This document shows, in pieces, positions 16,539 through 25,029 of a stretch of 64,000 nucleotides of DNA. This DNA is from VAZQ01 sp963725065. GTDB lineage: Bacteria; Pseudomonadota; Alphaproteobacteria; Rhizobiales; Xanthobacteraceae. The stretch is taken from positions 1 to 64,000 of the forward strand of contig CAVRXD010000014.1 of NCBI GenBank assembly GCA_963725065.1, given 5' to 3'. The notes beneath the pieces are model-generated. The model searched no databases, was not told the origin of the DNA, and saw only the letters and a list, made by a program, of their open reading frames with translations. A program made the translations under genes and the position numbers. Positions within the stretch are counted from its first letter, which is position 1. Each line of letters starts with the position of its first letter.

Positions 16539-17360
16539 ATGGCCCAGCAGCAGGTGAGAGCCGGAGGGCTGGATAAGGTAGACCCGGTCTGGGCGCGCAT
16601 CCGCCGCGAGGCCGAGGAGATCGCGAGGCGCGAGCCCGAGCTCGCGACGTTCATCTATTCGACGATTTTGCATCACGACACGCTGGAGGCGGCGGTCGTT
16701 CACCGCGTTGCCGAGCGTCTTGATAGTCCGCAAGTCTCGGCCGAACTGATCCGCCAGGCCTACGCCGACGCGCTCGAACACGAGCCTGCGATCGGCGATG
16801 CCTTTCGTGCAGATATCGTCGCGACGCTGGACCGCGACCCCGCCACCAATCGGTTTCTCGAGCCGGTGCTCTACTTCAAGGGCTTCCACGCGATCCAGAC
16901 CCATCGTCTCGCCCATTGGCTATGGGGCAGGGGTCGCAAGGACTTCGCTTATTATCTGCAAAGCCAGTCGTCTGCGGTGTTCCAGACCGATATCAATCCG
17001 GCCGTGAGCATCGGACGTGGTATCTTCCTCGATCACGCCACCGGCCTCGTGGTCGGCGAGACCGCGATGATCGAGGACGACGTGTCGATCCTGCAGGAGG
17101 TGACGCTCGGCGGTACCGGCAAGGAAGCGGGAGATCGTCATCCTAAAATCCGCCGCGGGGTGTTGATCGGTGCCGGCGCCAAGATACTCGGCAATATCGA
17201 GATCGGTCATTGTGCGCGCATCGCCGCCGGCTCCGTCGTGCTCAAGTCGGTGCCGCACAACACCACAGTGGCCGGAGTTCCGGCGAGGGTCATCGGCGAG
17301 GCCGGTTGCCCCGAACCGTCGCGCGCGATGGACCATTTGTTTCAAGACGGCGAAATTTGA
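16539..17360 (+). CDS. cysE: Serine O-acetyltransferase
   Basis: Catalyses acetyl-CoA + L-serine to O-acetylserine, the first step of cysteine synthesis, in the cytosol. 273 aa, usual length. An N-terminal helical domain (1-145) includes the SATase N-terminal motif DPVWARIRREAEE. The left-handed beta-helix follows with SIGRGIFLDHATG, where Asp165-His166 is the catalytic pair, and the GGTGKEAGDRHPKI loop. The C-terminal tail beyond residue 250 is where cysteine feedback normally acts; it ends in DGEI, not the canonical Ile. GGAG lies 6 nt before the ATG at 16539. The DUF3126 gene follows after 18 nt. Confidence 0.95.
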   Translation: MAQQQVRAGGLDKVDPVWARIRREAEEIARREPELATFIYSTILHHDTLEAAVVHRVAERLDSPQVSAELIRQAYADALEHEPAIGDAFRADIVATLDRDPATNRFLEPVLYFKGFHAIQTHRLAHWLWGRGRKDFAYYLQSQSSAVFQTDINPAVSIGRGIFLDHATGLVVGETAMIEDDVSILQEVTLGGTGKEAGDRHPKIRRGVLIGAGAKILGNIEIGHCARIAAGSVVLKSVPHNTTVAGVPARVIGEAGCPEPSRAMDHLFQDGEI

Positions 17361-17378
17361 CAGAGGGGAGCGCGACCG

Positions 17379-17813
17379 GTGGACGTCCAGGAAATCAGGA
17401 AGCTCGACGCGTATCTCAAGCGATTGTTCGGCAATCCGCGTATTCGTGTGGTGCCGAAGAAGAGCGATTCCGCTGACGTCTTTGTCGGTGAGGAGGCCAT
17501 CGGCTCCCTCGTTCTGGACGAAGACGAAGAGGACGACGAGCGTTCCTACAATTTCGAGGTGAAGATCACCTTGGGCGACGCCACCACCACGGCCCCCGAC
17601 CTCAAGAAGCTCGACGCCTACCTCAAACGCAAGTTCGACAACGAGCGCATCCGCGTGGTGCCGCGGCTCAAGAAAAAGGACTCCGCCGAGGTCTATGTGG
17701 GCGAGGAATATATCGGTGTCCTGTTCTTCGACGAAAAGGACGCGCGCTCATCCTATTTCGAACTGCCGATCCTCGCGCTCGATCTCGACGAGCCCGGTCT
17801 GCTCAAGGGATAG
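17379..17813 (+). CDS. DUF3126 family protein, internally duplicated
   Basis: 144-aa acidic protein made of two copies of the DUF3126 unit. Unit 1 spans about residues 6-61 and unit 2 about residues 75-133. Shared landmarks are KLDAYLKR, RIRVVP, DSA-VFVGEE/DSAEVYVGEE and an IG-L-DE segment. DUF3126 proteins I know of are about half this length, so this may be a tandem-duplicated form. GTG start with GGGGAG upstream. It is placed 18 nt after cysE and is probably cotranscribed. The function is unknown; cysE linkage is common in Rhizobiales. Confidence 0.88.
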   Translation: MDVQEIRKLDAYLKRLFGNPRIRVVPKKSDSADVFVGEEAIGSLVLDEDEEDDERSYNFEVKITLGDATTTAPDLKKLDAYLKRKFDNERIRVVPRLKKKDSAEVYVGEEYIGVLFFDEKDARSSYFELPILALDLDEPGLLKG

Positions 17814-17902
17814 CGCGGCATAGAGTAGCGCTCTGCTGCGCGTTAGAGCGCGTCGCGATTACGTCGACTCGATCGTGTGCGGCCGCGCTCTAGATCCTTT
17901 GT

Positions 17903-17956
17903 GTGGTCGCATTTTCTTCGGAAAACCGGAAGTACACTTTTCCGGAAAATGCTCTA
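17903..17956. repeat. Rhizobial dispersed palindromic repeat
   Basis: Palindrome with GCATTTTC (17909-17916) pairing GAAAATGC (17945-17952), and CGGAAAACCGG and TTTTCCGG inside. It is preceded by an AGAGCGCG-rich stretch (17828-17895) that can also fold. This is a familiar short intergenic repeat of Bradyrhizobium-like genomes. Its CTCTAG end overlaps the TAG stop codon of the minus-strand gene ending at 17954. Confidence 0.7.
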
Positions 17957-18688
17957 GCCATGCGACGGCCGCAGGCGCGCGACCAGCCGGTCGATGGTGC
18001 CGGCTACCGTGTGCCAATCGTCCAGCCAGTCGCGCGGGAAGCGCACCACGACATCGGCGGCGTCGATCCGTTGCTCATGGAGGCAGATGCCGGGCGTGGG
18101 TCCGGCGCCGCGGCTGCAGCGGACCAGAAATCCTGGGCCTGCGGGATCGTAGATCAGGTCCTCGCCCTGATAGGGCGTGCCTTCGCGGAATGCCAACACG
18201 GCGAGCCCGCCCGGGCCCGACACCGCTTCGGCCGCGGCGTAGCGCGGATAGATGCTCGCCATTCGCTCGGCCGGCGCAAGCGTGTTGCCGGCGGCCGAGA
18301 TGGTCATGAACACGCGCTCTACGATCGGCGGCGCCGCCGCTGCCGGCTGCAGCGGCGGCTTCGCGTTTGCGTCGGGCGGCTCGAGCGAAGGCCACAGAAA
18401 AGTGAGGTCGAGACGCTCCTGCGCGCCCGGCCGGCGTTGCACCGGCACGCGGATGGCGGCCGGAGGCACGTTAAAGGTGACGCCCGCGATGGTGATCGGC
18501 AGTGCCGGCGCGTCGGCGCCGACCGGCGGACCGGGCCAGCGCGGCCAGAGCACATAGACCACATAGATGAACGCCATCGATGCGACCGCCGCGAACACGA
18601 CGAGCGGCAGCCAGAGCAGCCGATGATGCCCGCGCCGGGCGCGCCGGTGTCGCGGACTTCGTGCTCCGGTCACGTGCGCAGCGGTCAT
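17954..18688 (-). CDS. Conserved hypothetical single-pass membrane protein
   Basis: 244-aa protein with a very basic N-terminus (GARSPRHRRARRGHH), a transmembrane helix at about residues 25-47 and a large periplasmic part. The C-terminal region holds EGTPYQGEDLIYDPAGPGFLVRCSR and a paired GICLHEQRI, with two Cys that could form a disulfide. I do not recognise a named domain; similar proteins are found in Bradyrhizobiaceae to my knowledge. The ATG at 18688 puts the basic segment directly at the N-terminus. The stop codon lies in the end of the neighbouring repeat. Confidence 0.75.
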   Translation of the reverse strand: MTAAHVTGARSPRHRRARRGHHRLLWLPLVVFAAVASMAFIYVVYVLWPRWPGPPVGADAPALPITIAGVTFNVPPAAIRVPVQRRPGAQERLDLTFLWPSLEPPDANAKPPLQPAAAAPPIVERVFMTISAAGNTLAPAERMASIYPRYAAAEAVSGPGGLAVLAFREGTPYQGEDLIYDPAGPGFLVRCSRGAGPTPGICLHEQRIDAADVVVRFPRDWLDDWHTVAGTIDRLVARLRPSHG

Positions 18689-18847
18689 GGTTTCAGTCCT
18701 GCGAATCAATCGCCAGTATGTGTGAACGCGGATCAGAAGTCAGGACCGAACGGCGGGAATCAGAACGCATATGGACGTGGCGGGAATCAGGCGCGCGCAA
18801 TGAGACGTTGCGAATTCCTGCCCGTCGGCGGGCGGTCGCCGGCGAAA

Positions 18848-18862
18848 TTAACCCTTAGTTAA
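18848..18862 (+). promoter_or_regulatory. Candidate CtrA-type binding site
   Basis: The sequence is TTAACCCTTAGTTAA, which fits the TTAA-N7-TTAA consensus of the alphaproteobacterial cell-cycle regulator CtrA. It lies 67 nt upstream of the TTG start of the 40-aa gene at 18929. The call rests on the pattern alone; it is also a near palindrome that another regulator could read. Confidence 0.45.
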
Positions 18863-18928
18863 GGATATGGTGGCGCCCCGCTCCGTCTCCTGCCAAGAAT
18901 CGGATGGGGATATGAGGGGGGACGTGTC

Positions 18929-19051
18929 TTGTCAGTAAAACGCTTCTTCTTGGCGCTTGCGATCGCGTTTGCGGCCGCCGGCTGCTGGAGCCTGGTCTCG
19001 ACCACGGTGGTGCTGATGGGGCTGAGGGCGTTCGGCATTTCGGTCGGCTGA
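18929..19051 (+). CDS. 40-aa small membrane or lipoprotein-like protein
   Basis: Short gene with a TTG start and a strong GAGGGGGG ribosome binding site 7 nt upstream. The product opens with SVKRFFLALAIAFAAAGCW, a positively charged N-region and hydrophobic core ending in an AAGC lipobox-like site. A second hydrophobic half follows (STTVVLMGLRAFGISVG). It could be a tiny lipoprotein or a membrane hairpin. A CtrA-like box lies upstream. The gene has codon use like its neighbours. I do not recognise the family. Confidence 0.62.
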   Translation: MSVKRFFLALAIAFAAAGCWSLVSTTVVLMGLRAFGISVG

Positions 19052-19169
19052 GCGCTCTCCGGACGACGGCCCGCCGCCTCGCCAAGTCTCATGCGTCGCC
19101 GCAAGATCGCGTCCCAAATCATTGGGATTGCACGTTCATCTATGTCGGGATGCGCGGAGGAGGGCGACA

Positions 19170-19700
19170 ATGGCGATCTTCGAGCTTGATGGCGAGAGCC
19201 CGGACTTTCCAGCGAGCGGCCGTTACTGGATCGCCGACACCGCGGTCGTGATCGGGCGGGTGCGGCTGGGGACCGACGCCAGTGTCTGGTTCGGCGCGGT
19301 GCTGCGCGGGGACAACGAGTGGATCGAACTCGGGGAGCGCTCGCAAATCCAGGACAACACCACGCTGCACACCGACCCCGGCTTTCCCATCACCATCGGC
19401 GACAATTGCGTCATCGGCCATAACGTGGTCCTGCACGGCTGCAGCGTTGCGTCCAACAGCCTGATCGGCATGGGCGCCATCGTGCTCAACGGCGCCAAGA
19501 TCGGACGCAACTGTCTGGTCGGTGCCGGTGCGCTGGTGACGGAGGGGAAGGAGTTCGGCGACAATTCGCTGATCGTGGGCGCGCCCGCACGCGCGGTGCG
19601 CTCGCTCGATGACGATGCACGGGAAGCGATTGCCCGCGGCGCCGACATCTACGTGCGGCGCTGGCAGCAATACGCGAAAGGTCTCAAGCGGATCGGATGA
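19170..19700 (+). CDS. Gamma carbonic anhydrase family protein
   Basis: 176-aa left-handed beta-helix protein of the gamma carbonic anhydrase/YrdA group. The three zinc histidines are His67 (TLHTD), His84 and His89 (GHNVVLHG). Hexapeptide repeats run from about residue 20 to 140 (VVIGRVRLGTDASVWFGAVL). Some members hydrate CO2 or bind coenzymes; others have no measured activity. GGAGGAGGG precedes the ATG at 19170. A strong terminator-type stem follows, but it is oriented for the convergent gene. Confidence 0.93.
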   Translation: MAIFELDGESPDFPASGRYWIADTAVVIGRVRLGTDASVWFGAVLRGDNEWIELGERSQIQDNTTLHTDPGFPITIGDNCVIGHNVVLHGCSVASNSLIGMGAIVLNGAKIGRNCLVGAGALVTEGKEFGDNSLIVGAPARAVRSLDDDAREAIARGADIYVRRWQQYAKGLKRIG

Positions 19701-19753
19701 AGCGCCGGTACCCGCATCCGGACGAAACGCCCCCGTGCATCCAGCCATGGAAG

Positions 19754-19790
19754 AAAAAAGCCGGCGGCCGGCCTCCGGGGGGCCGGCCGC
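19754..19790 (-). terminator. Intrinsic terminator for the minus-strand BTLCP gene
   Basis: A perfect 10-bp stem, GCGGCCGGCC (19764-19773) with GGCCGGCCGC (19781-19790) and a 7-nt loop. Read on the minus strand it is followed by CGGCTTTTTTCTT, a U-tract. It sits about 61 nt after the stop codon of the gene ending at 19851. The plus-strand side lacks a T-run. Confidence 0.72.
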
Positions 19791-19850
19791 GTGCGTATCG
19801 TGCGCGGAGCGCGATGATCGGCCTTCGCGAATTCGAGGGGCCAAGCGCAA

Positions 19851-20480
19851 TCAGCGCGATGTGGCGGTGGCGGGGGCCGGCCGCGTGTCGCCGAGCGCGA
19901 TCCAGGCGTTCGGGTCGGTCTGGGACTGCCGTTTCACGAAACGGTAGCCGGTTTCCGACCAGAGCATGACTTGCTCGTTCTGATTGTCGAGAATGAACTC
20001 GCCTTTGTCGGTCTTGACGGTGAGCACGGCATGGCCGTCGCCCTGCTTGTCGCGCACCACGGTGATGAGCAGGGCCTGACGCGGCCATCCGGCTTGCATC
20101 AGCATCCGGCGCTTGAGCAGCACGTAGTCCTCGCAATCGCCGAAGCCATCGTCAGGATAGTTCCAGCGCTCGGCGACACCCCAATGCTCCAGGTCGGTGA
20201 CCGGCTTGATCTTGTCGTTGACCAGGTCGTTGATCCGCACCAGGTCCTTCCACGCCTTTGCCGTCAGCAGCACGTCGCGCGCCTCGACGGTCTTGGTCTC
20301 GCACTCGGGCGCATGTTCGGCACAGAACTCGATCCAGCCAACCGGCGCGCGGGCGGAGGAGCCAAGCGAGATGAAGAGCGCACGGTCGCTTGCGGCACTG
20401 GCGGGGGTCGCCGCCAATGTTGCTGCCAATGCGCCTCCCGCGCATGCAGCTCGGAGGATGTGGGTAAGGTTCCATTTCAT
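19851..20480 (-). CDS. Transglutaminase-like cysteine peptidase (BTLCP family)
   Basis: 209-aa exported protein of the bacterial transglutaminase-like cysteine proteinase family (COG3672/DUF920). Signal peptide of about 29 residues ends ATPASA. The triad is Cys116 in GFGDCEDY, His150 in GDGHAVLT and Asp165 in FILDNQ. Family members (LapG-like) cleave adhesins or other periplasmic proteins; the target here is unknown. The start is ATG at 20480 with GGGAG upstream. A terminator lies downstream. Its promoter should lie in the AT-rich 20481-20640 region. Confidence 0.92.
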   Translation of the reverse strand: MKWNLTHILRAACAGGALAATLAATPASAASDRALFISLGSSARAPVGWIEFCAEHAPECETKTVEARDVLLTAKAWKDLVRINDLVNDKIKPVTDLEHWGVAERWNYPDDGFGDCEDYVLLKRRMLMQAGWPRQALLITVVRDKQGDGHAVLTVKTDKGEFILDNQNEQVMLWSETGYRFVKRQSQTDPNAWIALGDTRPAPATATSR

Positions 20481-20974
20481 TTTGTGGCCGCTCCCTGTTC
20501 TTGAGGCCACATTTCCCACAAACGATTTGAACCCCCGCTAATCTCGCAAAGTCATTTTGAGGACAAGGCAAGTAAACACAACGGCGAATACTATGATCAT
20601 TCGAAGCGCATTTGTCTAAAATCCGAAATACTACAATTTGAATCAAATTCCGGCATTAACCGTTGCGGGCCGGCGCGGAATGATACCGCCGCGCGCCCGC
20701 GCTGCCATCGTTAACGCCGACGGGCCGCGCCTGCTGGACGCGTGCTGGCCGCCATGGGCGCGTCGTGGCGCAAATCCGACCGCGGCGCGCGATGCGAGCC
20801 TGCTCCTCATTTACCTCCCGGTGACGCTGTCATGGAGAAAGCGTGCCGGTATCGGTTGCGGCACTATCGTGAAGCCATCGCTTGCCCGACTGTGCGCGGC
20901 ATCCTATGTGAGCGCGACGGATCGCTTCGCCCCTTCCCCTTCAACCCGCCCGCTTCAACCAGATCACCCCAACC
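20481..20974. other. Intergenic region without a supported gene
   Basis: A 494-nt gap between the divergent BTLCP and rhomboid genes. The first 160 nt are unusually AT-rich for this window and probably hold promoter sequence for one or both genes. TTAAC/GTTAAC-like words occur near 20656-20713 but do not form a full TTAA-N7-TTAA site. I see no RNA gene or convincing small ORF. Confidence 0.6.
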
Positions 20975-21748
20975 ATGCTCGATGAGCCGCGCCGGGAACG
21001 AATGCTCAACGTGCCCGCGATCGTGGTTGCGCTGCTGGTCGCGCTTGGGCTCGTTCACGTCCTGCTGTCGTGGGTGTTGACGCCGGAGCAGACGACCGAG
21101 TTCCTGTTGCTGTTTGCTTTCATCCCTGCGCGCTACGACGCCAGCGTGCTGCCCGACATCGTCTGGCCGGGAGGCTGGGCGGCCGACATCTGGACCTTCG
21201 TCACCTATGCGTTCATCCACGCCGATCTCACTCACCTGACCTTCAACGCAGTGTGGTTCCTGGCTTTTGGATCGCCGGTGGCGCAGCGATTTGGCCCTAT
21301 GCGGTTTGGGGCGTTCATGGCGGCGACGGCGGCCGCCGGCGCCGCTGTCCACCTCGTCACTCATTTCGGCGAGCTGCTGCCGATGGTGGGCGCCTCGGCC
21401 GCGATTTCCGGCGCGATGGCGGCGGCGATGCGGTTTGCGTTCCAGCGCGGCGGTCCGCTGGGGATGTGGCGAGATCGCGAAGCGGCTTGCCGGGTGCCGG
21501 CGGCCCCGCTTGCCGCGAGCCTTCGCGACCCGCGTGTGATTGCCTTTCTGCTGGTGTGGTTCGGCGTCAATATCTTGTTCGGCGTCTTTTCGATCGGCGC
21601 GGGGGGCGTTGATCAGGCGATCGCCTGGCAGGCGCACATCGGTGGGTTTGTGACCGGCCTCGTTGCGTTTGCGGCGTTCGATCCCGTCCCGATGGCGACC
21701 GGGCACGGCGGCGACACAGGACCGGACTCCCCCACAGGTATCCACTAG
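20975..21748 (+). CDS. Rhomboid family intramembrane serine protease
   Basis: 257-aa polytopic membrane protease. The catalytic Ser141 lies in GASAAISG and the catalytic His221 in AWQAHIGGFVTG. His82-Ala-Asp with HADLTHLTFN supplies the oxyanion His/Asn region (Asn91). About six membrane helices are visible. Rhomboids cut membrane-anchored substrates within the bilayer. ATG at 20975 is used; an alternative is ATG at 21002 with GGGAA upstream. The N-terminal PRRER segment is cytosolic. Confidence 0.92.
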   Translation: MLDEPRRERMLNVPAIVVALLVALGLVHVLLSWVLTPEQTTEFLLLFAFIPARYDASVLPDIVWPGGWAADIWTFVTYAFIHADLTHLTFNAVWFLAFGSPVAQRFGPMRFGAFMAATAAAGAAVHLVTHFGELLPMVGASAAISGAMAAAMRFAFQRGGPLGMWRDREAACRVPAAPLAASLRDPRVIAFLLVWFGVNILFGVFSIGAGGVDQAIAWQAHIGGFVTGLVAFAAFDPVPMATGHGGDTGPDSPTGIH

Positions 21749-22028
21749 TCACTCCCGGGGTCCGGCGCTTACGCGCATGCACGTCGTGCGGCCCTTGCGG
21801 GGTTGGCGATGCCAGCCGATCGTCTTACACTCACCTCAGCGCCGTGCTCGGTCGCGGTCGATTGCGATGTCGCAATGCCGAGCCGCCTGCTCTTGTGGTG
21901 CACAGGTCAGCGCGCCCGTGCACGGGTCGCATGCGCAGCTGCCGCGACGGAACGCGGGGAAACATCGAGCAGTATCAGAATTGTCCGGCCGCTCCGCGCT
22001 GGAGCAAGCCGGTCATGGGAGGCGACAA

Positions 22029-22460
22029 ATGATCGTGAAGGCCATTCTCTCCGCCAAGGGCGGCGACGTCATTTCGATCGACCCCACGGCGACCCTCGAC
22101 ACCGCGGTCAAGACGCTGGCCGAGCACAAGATCGGTGCGTTGCTGGTGCTGGGCACGGACCGCAGGGTCATCGGCATCTTGTCAGAACGCGATATCGTGC
22201 GGGCGCTGGCGGCACGGGGCGCCGGGGTGCTCTCGGAACCGCTCGCGCAGGTGATGACGCGAAAGGTCGTCACCTGCAGCGAGTCGGATAGCGTGGGCGT
22301 TCTGATGGAGCGGATGACCACGGGCAAGTTCCGCCACCTGCCGGTGATCGAGGACGAACGGGTGATCGGAGTGGTGTCGATCGGCGACGTGGTCAAGCAC
22401 CGGCTCCAGGAGATCGAGCAGGAATCCGCCGCGCTGCGCGACTACATCCAAACGGCCTGA
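22029..22460 (+). CDS. Two-CBS-domain protein
   Basis: 143-aa cytosolic protein made of two CBS domains: first about residues 8-66 (GDVISIDPTATLDTAVKTLAEH), second about 75-130 (KVVTCSESDSVGVLMERMT and FRHLPVIEDERVIGVVSIGDVV). CBS pairs sense adenine nucleotides. Stand-alone two-CBS proteins of this type (COG0517) are common in Rhizobiales; the partner is unknown. GGAGG lies 6 nt upstream of the ATG. Confidence 0.93.
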   Translation: MIVKAILSAKGGDVISIDPTATLDTAVKTLAEHKIGALLVLGTDRRVIGILSERDIVRALAARGAGVLSEPLAQVMTRKVVTCSESDSVGVLMERMTTGKFRHLPVIEDERVIGVVSIGDVVKHRLQEIEQESAALRDYIQTA

Positions 22461-22519
22461 AGACGGCGATAGCGGTCGATCGACAACGGACGACGTCGCT
22501 CCGAGGCGCCGTTCGTTTG

Positions 22520-23143
22520 CTATTCGGCGGCCGTCGTGCGCGCCGTGGTCGGGCGGGCGATCGCGAACACCTCGTCGACGACGGCGTAGTCGGCATAACC
22601 GCAACGCGCGAGCGGCTGCAACGCCGCGGTGTCGAGGCGACCATTCTTGATGAAGCGGTCGTCGATGTGGATGCCGACCACCTGTCCGAGCACGACGAAA
22701 CGGTCGGCCGGTTTTCCGTCCAGGTCCTTGAGATCGATGATCTGCAGGAGCTTGCATTCGAGCGCGCAGGGCGAGGCGGCGACGCGCGGCGGCCGGACCA
22801 GCCGAGAGGGGGCGGGAGCGAGCCCCGATTGCTCCATCTCGTTCACGCCGCGCGGAAACTGCGCCGAGGTTTCCACCACCGCGGTGCGGAGGTCATAGGT
22901 TGCGAGATTGCAGACGAACTCCCTGGTCTGTTCGACGAAGACCAGCGAGTCCTTGGGCCCTTCGCTAGAGAACAGCACGATCGGCGGAGCATCGGAGACA
23001 GCGTTGAAGAACGAGTAGGGCGCGAGATTGATCTCACCGTTCGCGCTCATGGAGGTGATCCAGCCGATTGGCCGGGGGGCGACGATCGCCTTGAATGGGT
23101 CGCGCGGAAGGCCATGATCGTTCTTCGCGGTGTCGTAGAACAT
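22520..23143 (-). CDS. Flavin reductase family protein
   Basis: 207-aa FMN-binding protein of the flavin reductase/HpaC-like split-barrel family. APRPIGWITSMS and LAPYSFFNAVSDAPPIVLFS are the flavin-binding signatures, and SLVFVEQTREFVCNLA follows. Such proteins supply reduced flavin to a monooxygenase or reduce substrates directly. The ATG at 23143 gives the family's normal N-terminus MFYDTAKNDHG. It lies 46 nt downstream of the nitroreductase gene, likely in one transcript. Confidence 0.88.
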   Translation of the reverse strand: MFYDTAKNDHGLPRDPFKAIVAPRPIGWITSMSANGEINLAPYSFFNAVSDAPPIVLFSSEGPKDSLVFVEQTREFVCNLATYDLRTAVVETSAQFPRGVNEMEQSGLAPAPSRLVRPPRVAASPCALECKLLQIIDLKDLDGKPADRFVVLGQVVGIHIDDRFIKNGRLDTAALQPLARCGYADYAVVDEVFAIARPTTARTTAAE

Positions 23144-23189
23144 TGAAGACCCCGGAGCGCTCTGCGCCGTGCGGTTCGCGCGAGTGCGT

Positions 23190-23768
23190 TTATCGGCCCG
23201 TGAAACGCGTCGCGATCTCGTTGAGCGGCGGTCGAGGCCGGTCTTCGGGCGGCTCGCTCGGCCGGCCGATATGGACGAAGCCCGCGATGCGCTCGTTCTC
23301 GTTGAGGCCCAGCGCCGCCAGAACGCCGCGGTCGTAGGCGTACCATTCGGTGATCCAGTTGGCGGCGTAGCCGAGCGCATGGGCTGCGAGCACCAGGCTC
23401 ATGGCAGCTGCGCCGGCGGACAGGACCTGCTCCCACTCCGGGATCTTCACGTGCGGGGCGGCGCGGCTCACCACCGCGATGACCAGCGGCGCGCGCGCAA
23501 GGCGGGCCCGTTCGACCTCCACGTGCTCGGGCTTGGCCTCCGGGTACTTGGTCCGGAACCCGGCCACGATCGCCTCGCCGGCGGCCAGGCGCGCATCCCC
23601 CTCGAAGATGATGAAGCGCCACGGCACCAGCTTGCCATGGTCCGGCACGCGCGAGGCGACCGTCAGCAGGGTTTCGATCTCGGCGGCCGAGGGAGCCGGA
23701 CCGATGAGTTCGACCGGCTTGATGGAACGGCGGGTCTTGAGCAGTTCGAGAGCGTCGGGCATCGGCAT
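23190..23768 (-). CDS. Nitroreductase family protein (YdjA-like)
   Basis: 192-aa FMN-dependent oxidoreductase. RRSIKPVELIGPAPSAAEIE and the PDHGKLVPWRFIIF segment bind FMN. SAGAAAMSLVLAAHALGY is the typical helix, and FVHIGRPSEPPEDRPRP the C-terminal FMN region. The family reduces nitro groups or quinones with NAD(P)H. It is the first gene of a probable two-gene unit with the flavin reductase. A close ribosome binding site is not obvious. Confidence 0.92.
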   Translation of the reverse strand: MPMPDALELLKTRRSIKPVELIGPAPSAAEIETLLTVASRVPDHGKLVPWRFIIFEGDARLAAGEAIVAGFRTKYPEAKPEHVEVERARLARAPLVIAVVSRAAPHVKIPEWEQVLSAGAAAMSLVLAAHALGYAANWITEWYAYDRGVLAALGLNENERIAGFVHIGRPSEPPEDRPRPPLNEIATRFTGR

Positions 23769-23885
23769 GGTCGGTGTGGCGCCCAGTTTTGCTGCGCTGG
23801 GCTGCGCGTAGCATACGCCGGCAAAGGTGACAAACCGCGTCCCGGCGGCTTGAATTTGCCGCTATTTCGGTCGAAAACCGCGGCC

Positions 23886-24941
23886 ATGAGGAGCGGGGGG
23901 ACGAGGCCCAACAGGGGGGGCCAATTCGTTTTGGCCATCGGCTTGTGGCTCGCGGCGTCGCCCGTCGCAGCCAACGCGCAGCTATTCGGCAATGCCCAAG
24001 AGGGCTCGTTCACGCTGCGGCCGCCCAGAGACGTGCCGTCGGTCGCGCCCGGACCGGCCCAGAGCCTGATTCCACCCAGCGGCAATCTGGCCGCCCCGAA
24101 AGGGCCGATGCTGCAGTCGCTGCCGCCGGCCAATAACCCAGGCGTGCAGGTGCATCCGGCGCCGACGACCACGGCAGCGCTGCCCGCCGGGCAGGGGGCG
24201 CTCGCGGTCAGCGCGCGTTTCGGCCGCGATCTGCCGCAGATCAATGGTGGTTTGCATTGGCGTGTCTACCGGACCGGGGAAAACGGAGTCCCCCGTCTGG
24301 TCAAGGAGGAGAAAGGGCCGGCCCCGACCTTCACGCTGCCGCACGGCGCGTACATCGTCAGCGTCGGCTTTGGCCTCGCGAACGTGACCAAGGCGGTGCA
24401 GGTGCGCGCCGAGACCGCGAAGGACGTGTTCGAAATCCCCGCCGGCGGGTTGCGCATCGAAGGCCGCGTCGGTGACGCGCGCATCCCGCAGGGGCAGATT
24501 TCCTTCGACCTCTATAAGGGCAGTCAGTTCGAGCCGGGCGACAAGCGGCCGATCGCCACCGCCATCATGACCGGCGACATGGTGCTCTTGCCGGAGGGCA
24601 CCTATCACATCGTTTCGAACTACGGCGATGCCAACTCGACGGTCCGTTCCGACATCCGGGTGGAGGTGGGCAAGCTCACCGATACGACGGTCAATCACCG
24701 CGCCGCGATCATCACGCTCAAGCTGGTGAACGAGCGCGGCGGTGAAGCGCGCGCCAACACCCAGTGGTCGGTGCTCACGCCCGGAGGCGACGTGATCAAG
24801 GAGTCGATCGGAGCCTTCCCGCGCGTGATCCTGGCCGAGGGCGAGTATCGCGTCGTGGCCCGCAACGACAACAAGACCTTCGAGGGCGAATTCCGGGTGG
24901 TCAACGGCGTCGACCGCGAGGTCGAGGTCATCGCGCGCTGA
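23886..24941 (+). CDS. Exported protein with three beta-sandwich-like repeats
   Basis: 351-aa secreted protein, function unknown. Signal peptide (residues 1-31) ends VAANA, followed by a Pro-rich linker to about residue 95. Three related units follow: about 100-190 (GGLHWRVYRTGENGVPRLV, then PHGAYIVSVGFGLANVTK), 195-285 (GQISFDLYKGSQFEPGDKR, then PEGTYHIVSNYGDANSTV), and 285-351 (NTQWSVLTPGGDVIKES, then AEGEYRVVARNDNKTFEG). Each has a W/F start and a G-x-Y strand, as in surface beta-sandwich proteins. The divergent nitroreductase starts about 120 nt away. Confidence 0.82.
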   Translation: MRSGGTRPNRGGQFVLAIGLWLAASPVAANAQLFGNAQEGSFTLRPPRDVPSVAPGPAQSLIPPSGNLAAPKGPMLQSLPPANNPGVQVHPAPTTTAALPAGQGALAVSARFGRDLPQINGGLHWRVYRTGENGVPRLVKEEKGPAPTFTLPHGAYIVSVGFGLANVTKAVQVRAETAKDVFEIPAGGLRIEGRVGDARIPQGQISFDLYKGSQFEPGDKRPIATAIMTGDMVLLPEGTYHIVSNYGDANSTVRSDIRVEVGKLTDTTVNHRAAIITLKLVNERGGEARANTQWSVLTPGGDVIKESIGAFPRVILAEGEYRVVARNDNKTFEGEFRVVNGVDREVEVIAR

Positions 24942-25029
24942 AACGACGCCAGCGGCAGGCTCGATCGAAGCGCGCCATTTCCATCGCACCGGCACATGAT
25001 GCGTGCGTCGCCGTCCGCGAAGTCAAGAT

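Noticed and set aside
20638..20985. 115-codon ORF in the BTLCP-rhomboid gap
   Set aside because: No ribosome binding site, no protein-like pattern, and it overlaps the rhomboid start in another frame.
21931..22032. 33-codon ORF ending NIEQYQNCPAAPRWSKPVMG-like, with an ATGA overlap to the CBS gene
   Set aside because: It has a weak ribosome binding site and no recognisable family. The overlap is suggestive, but I could not support it as a gene.
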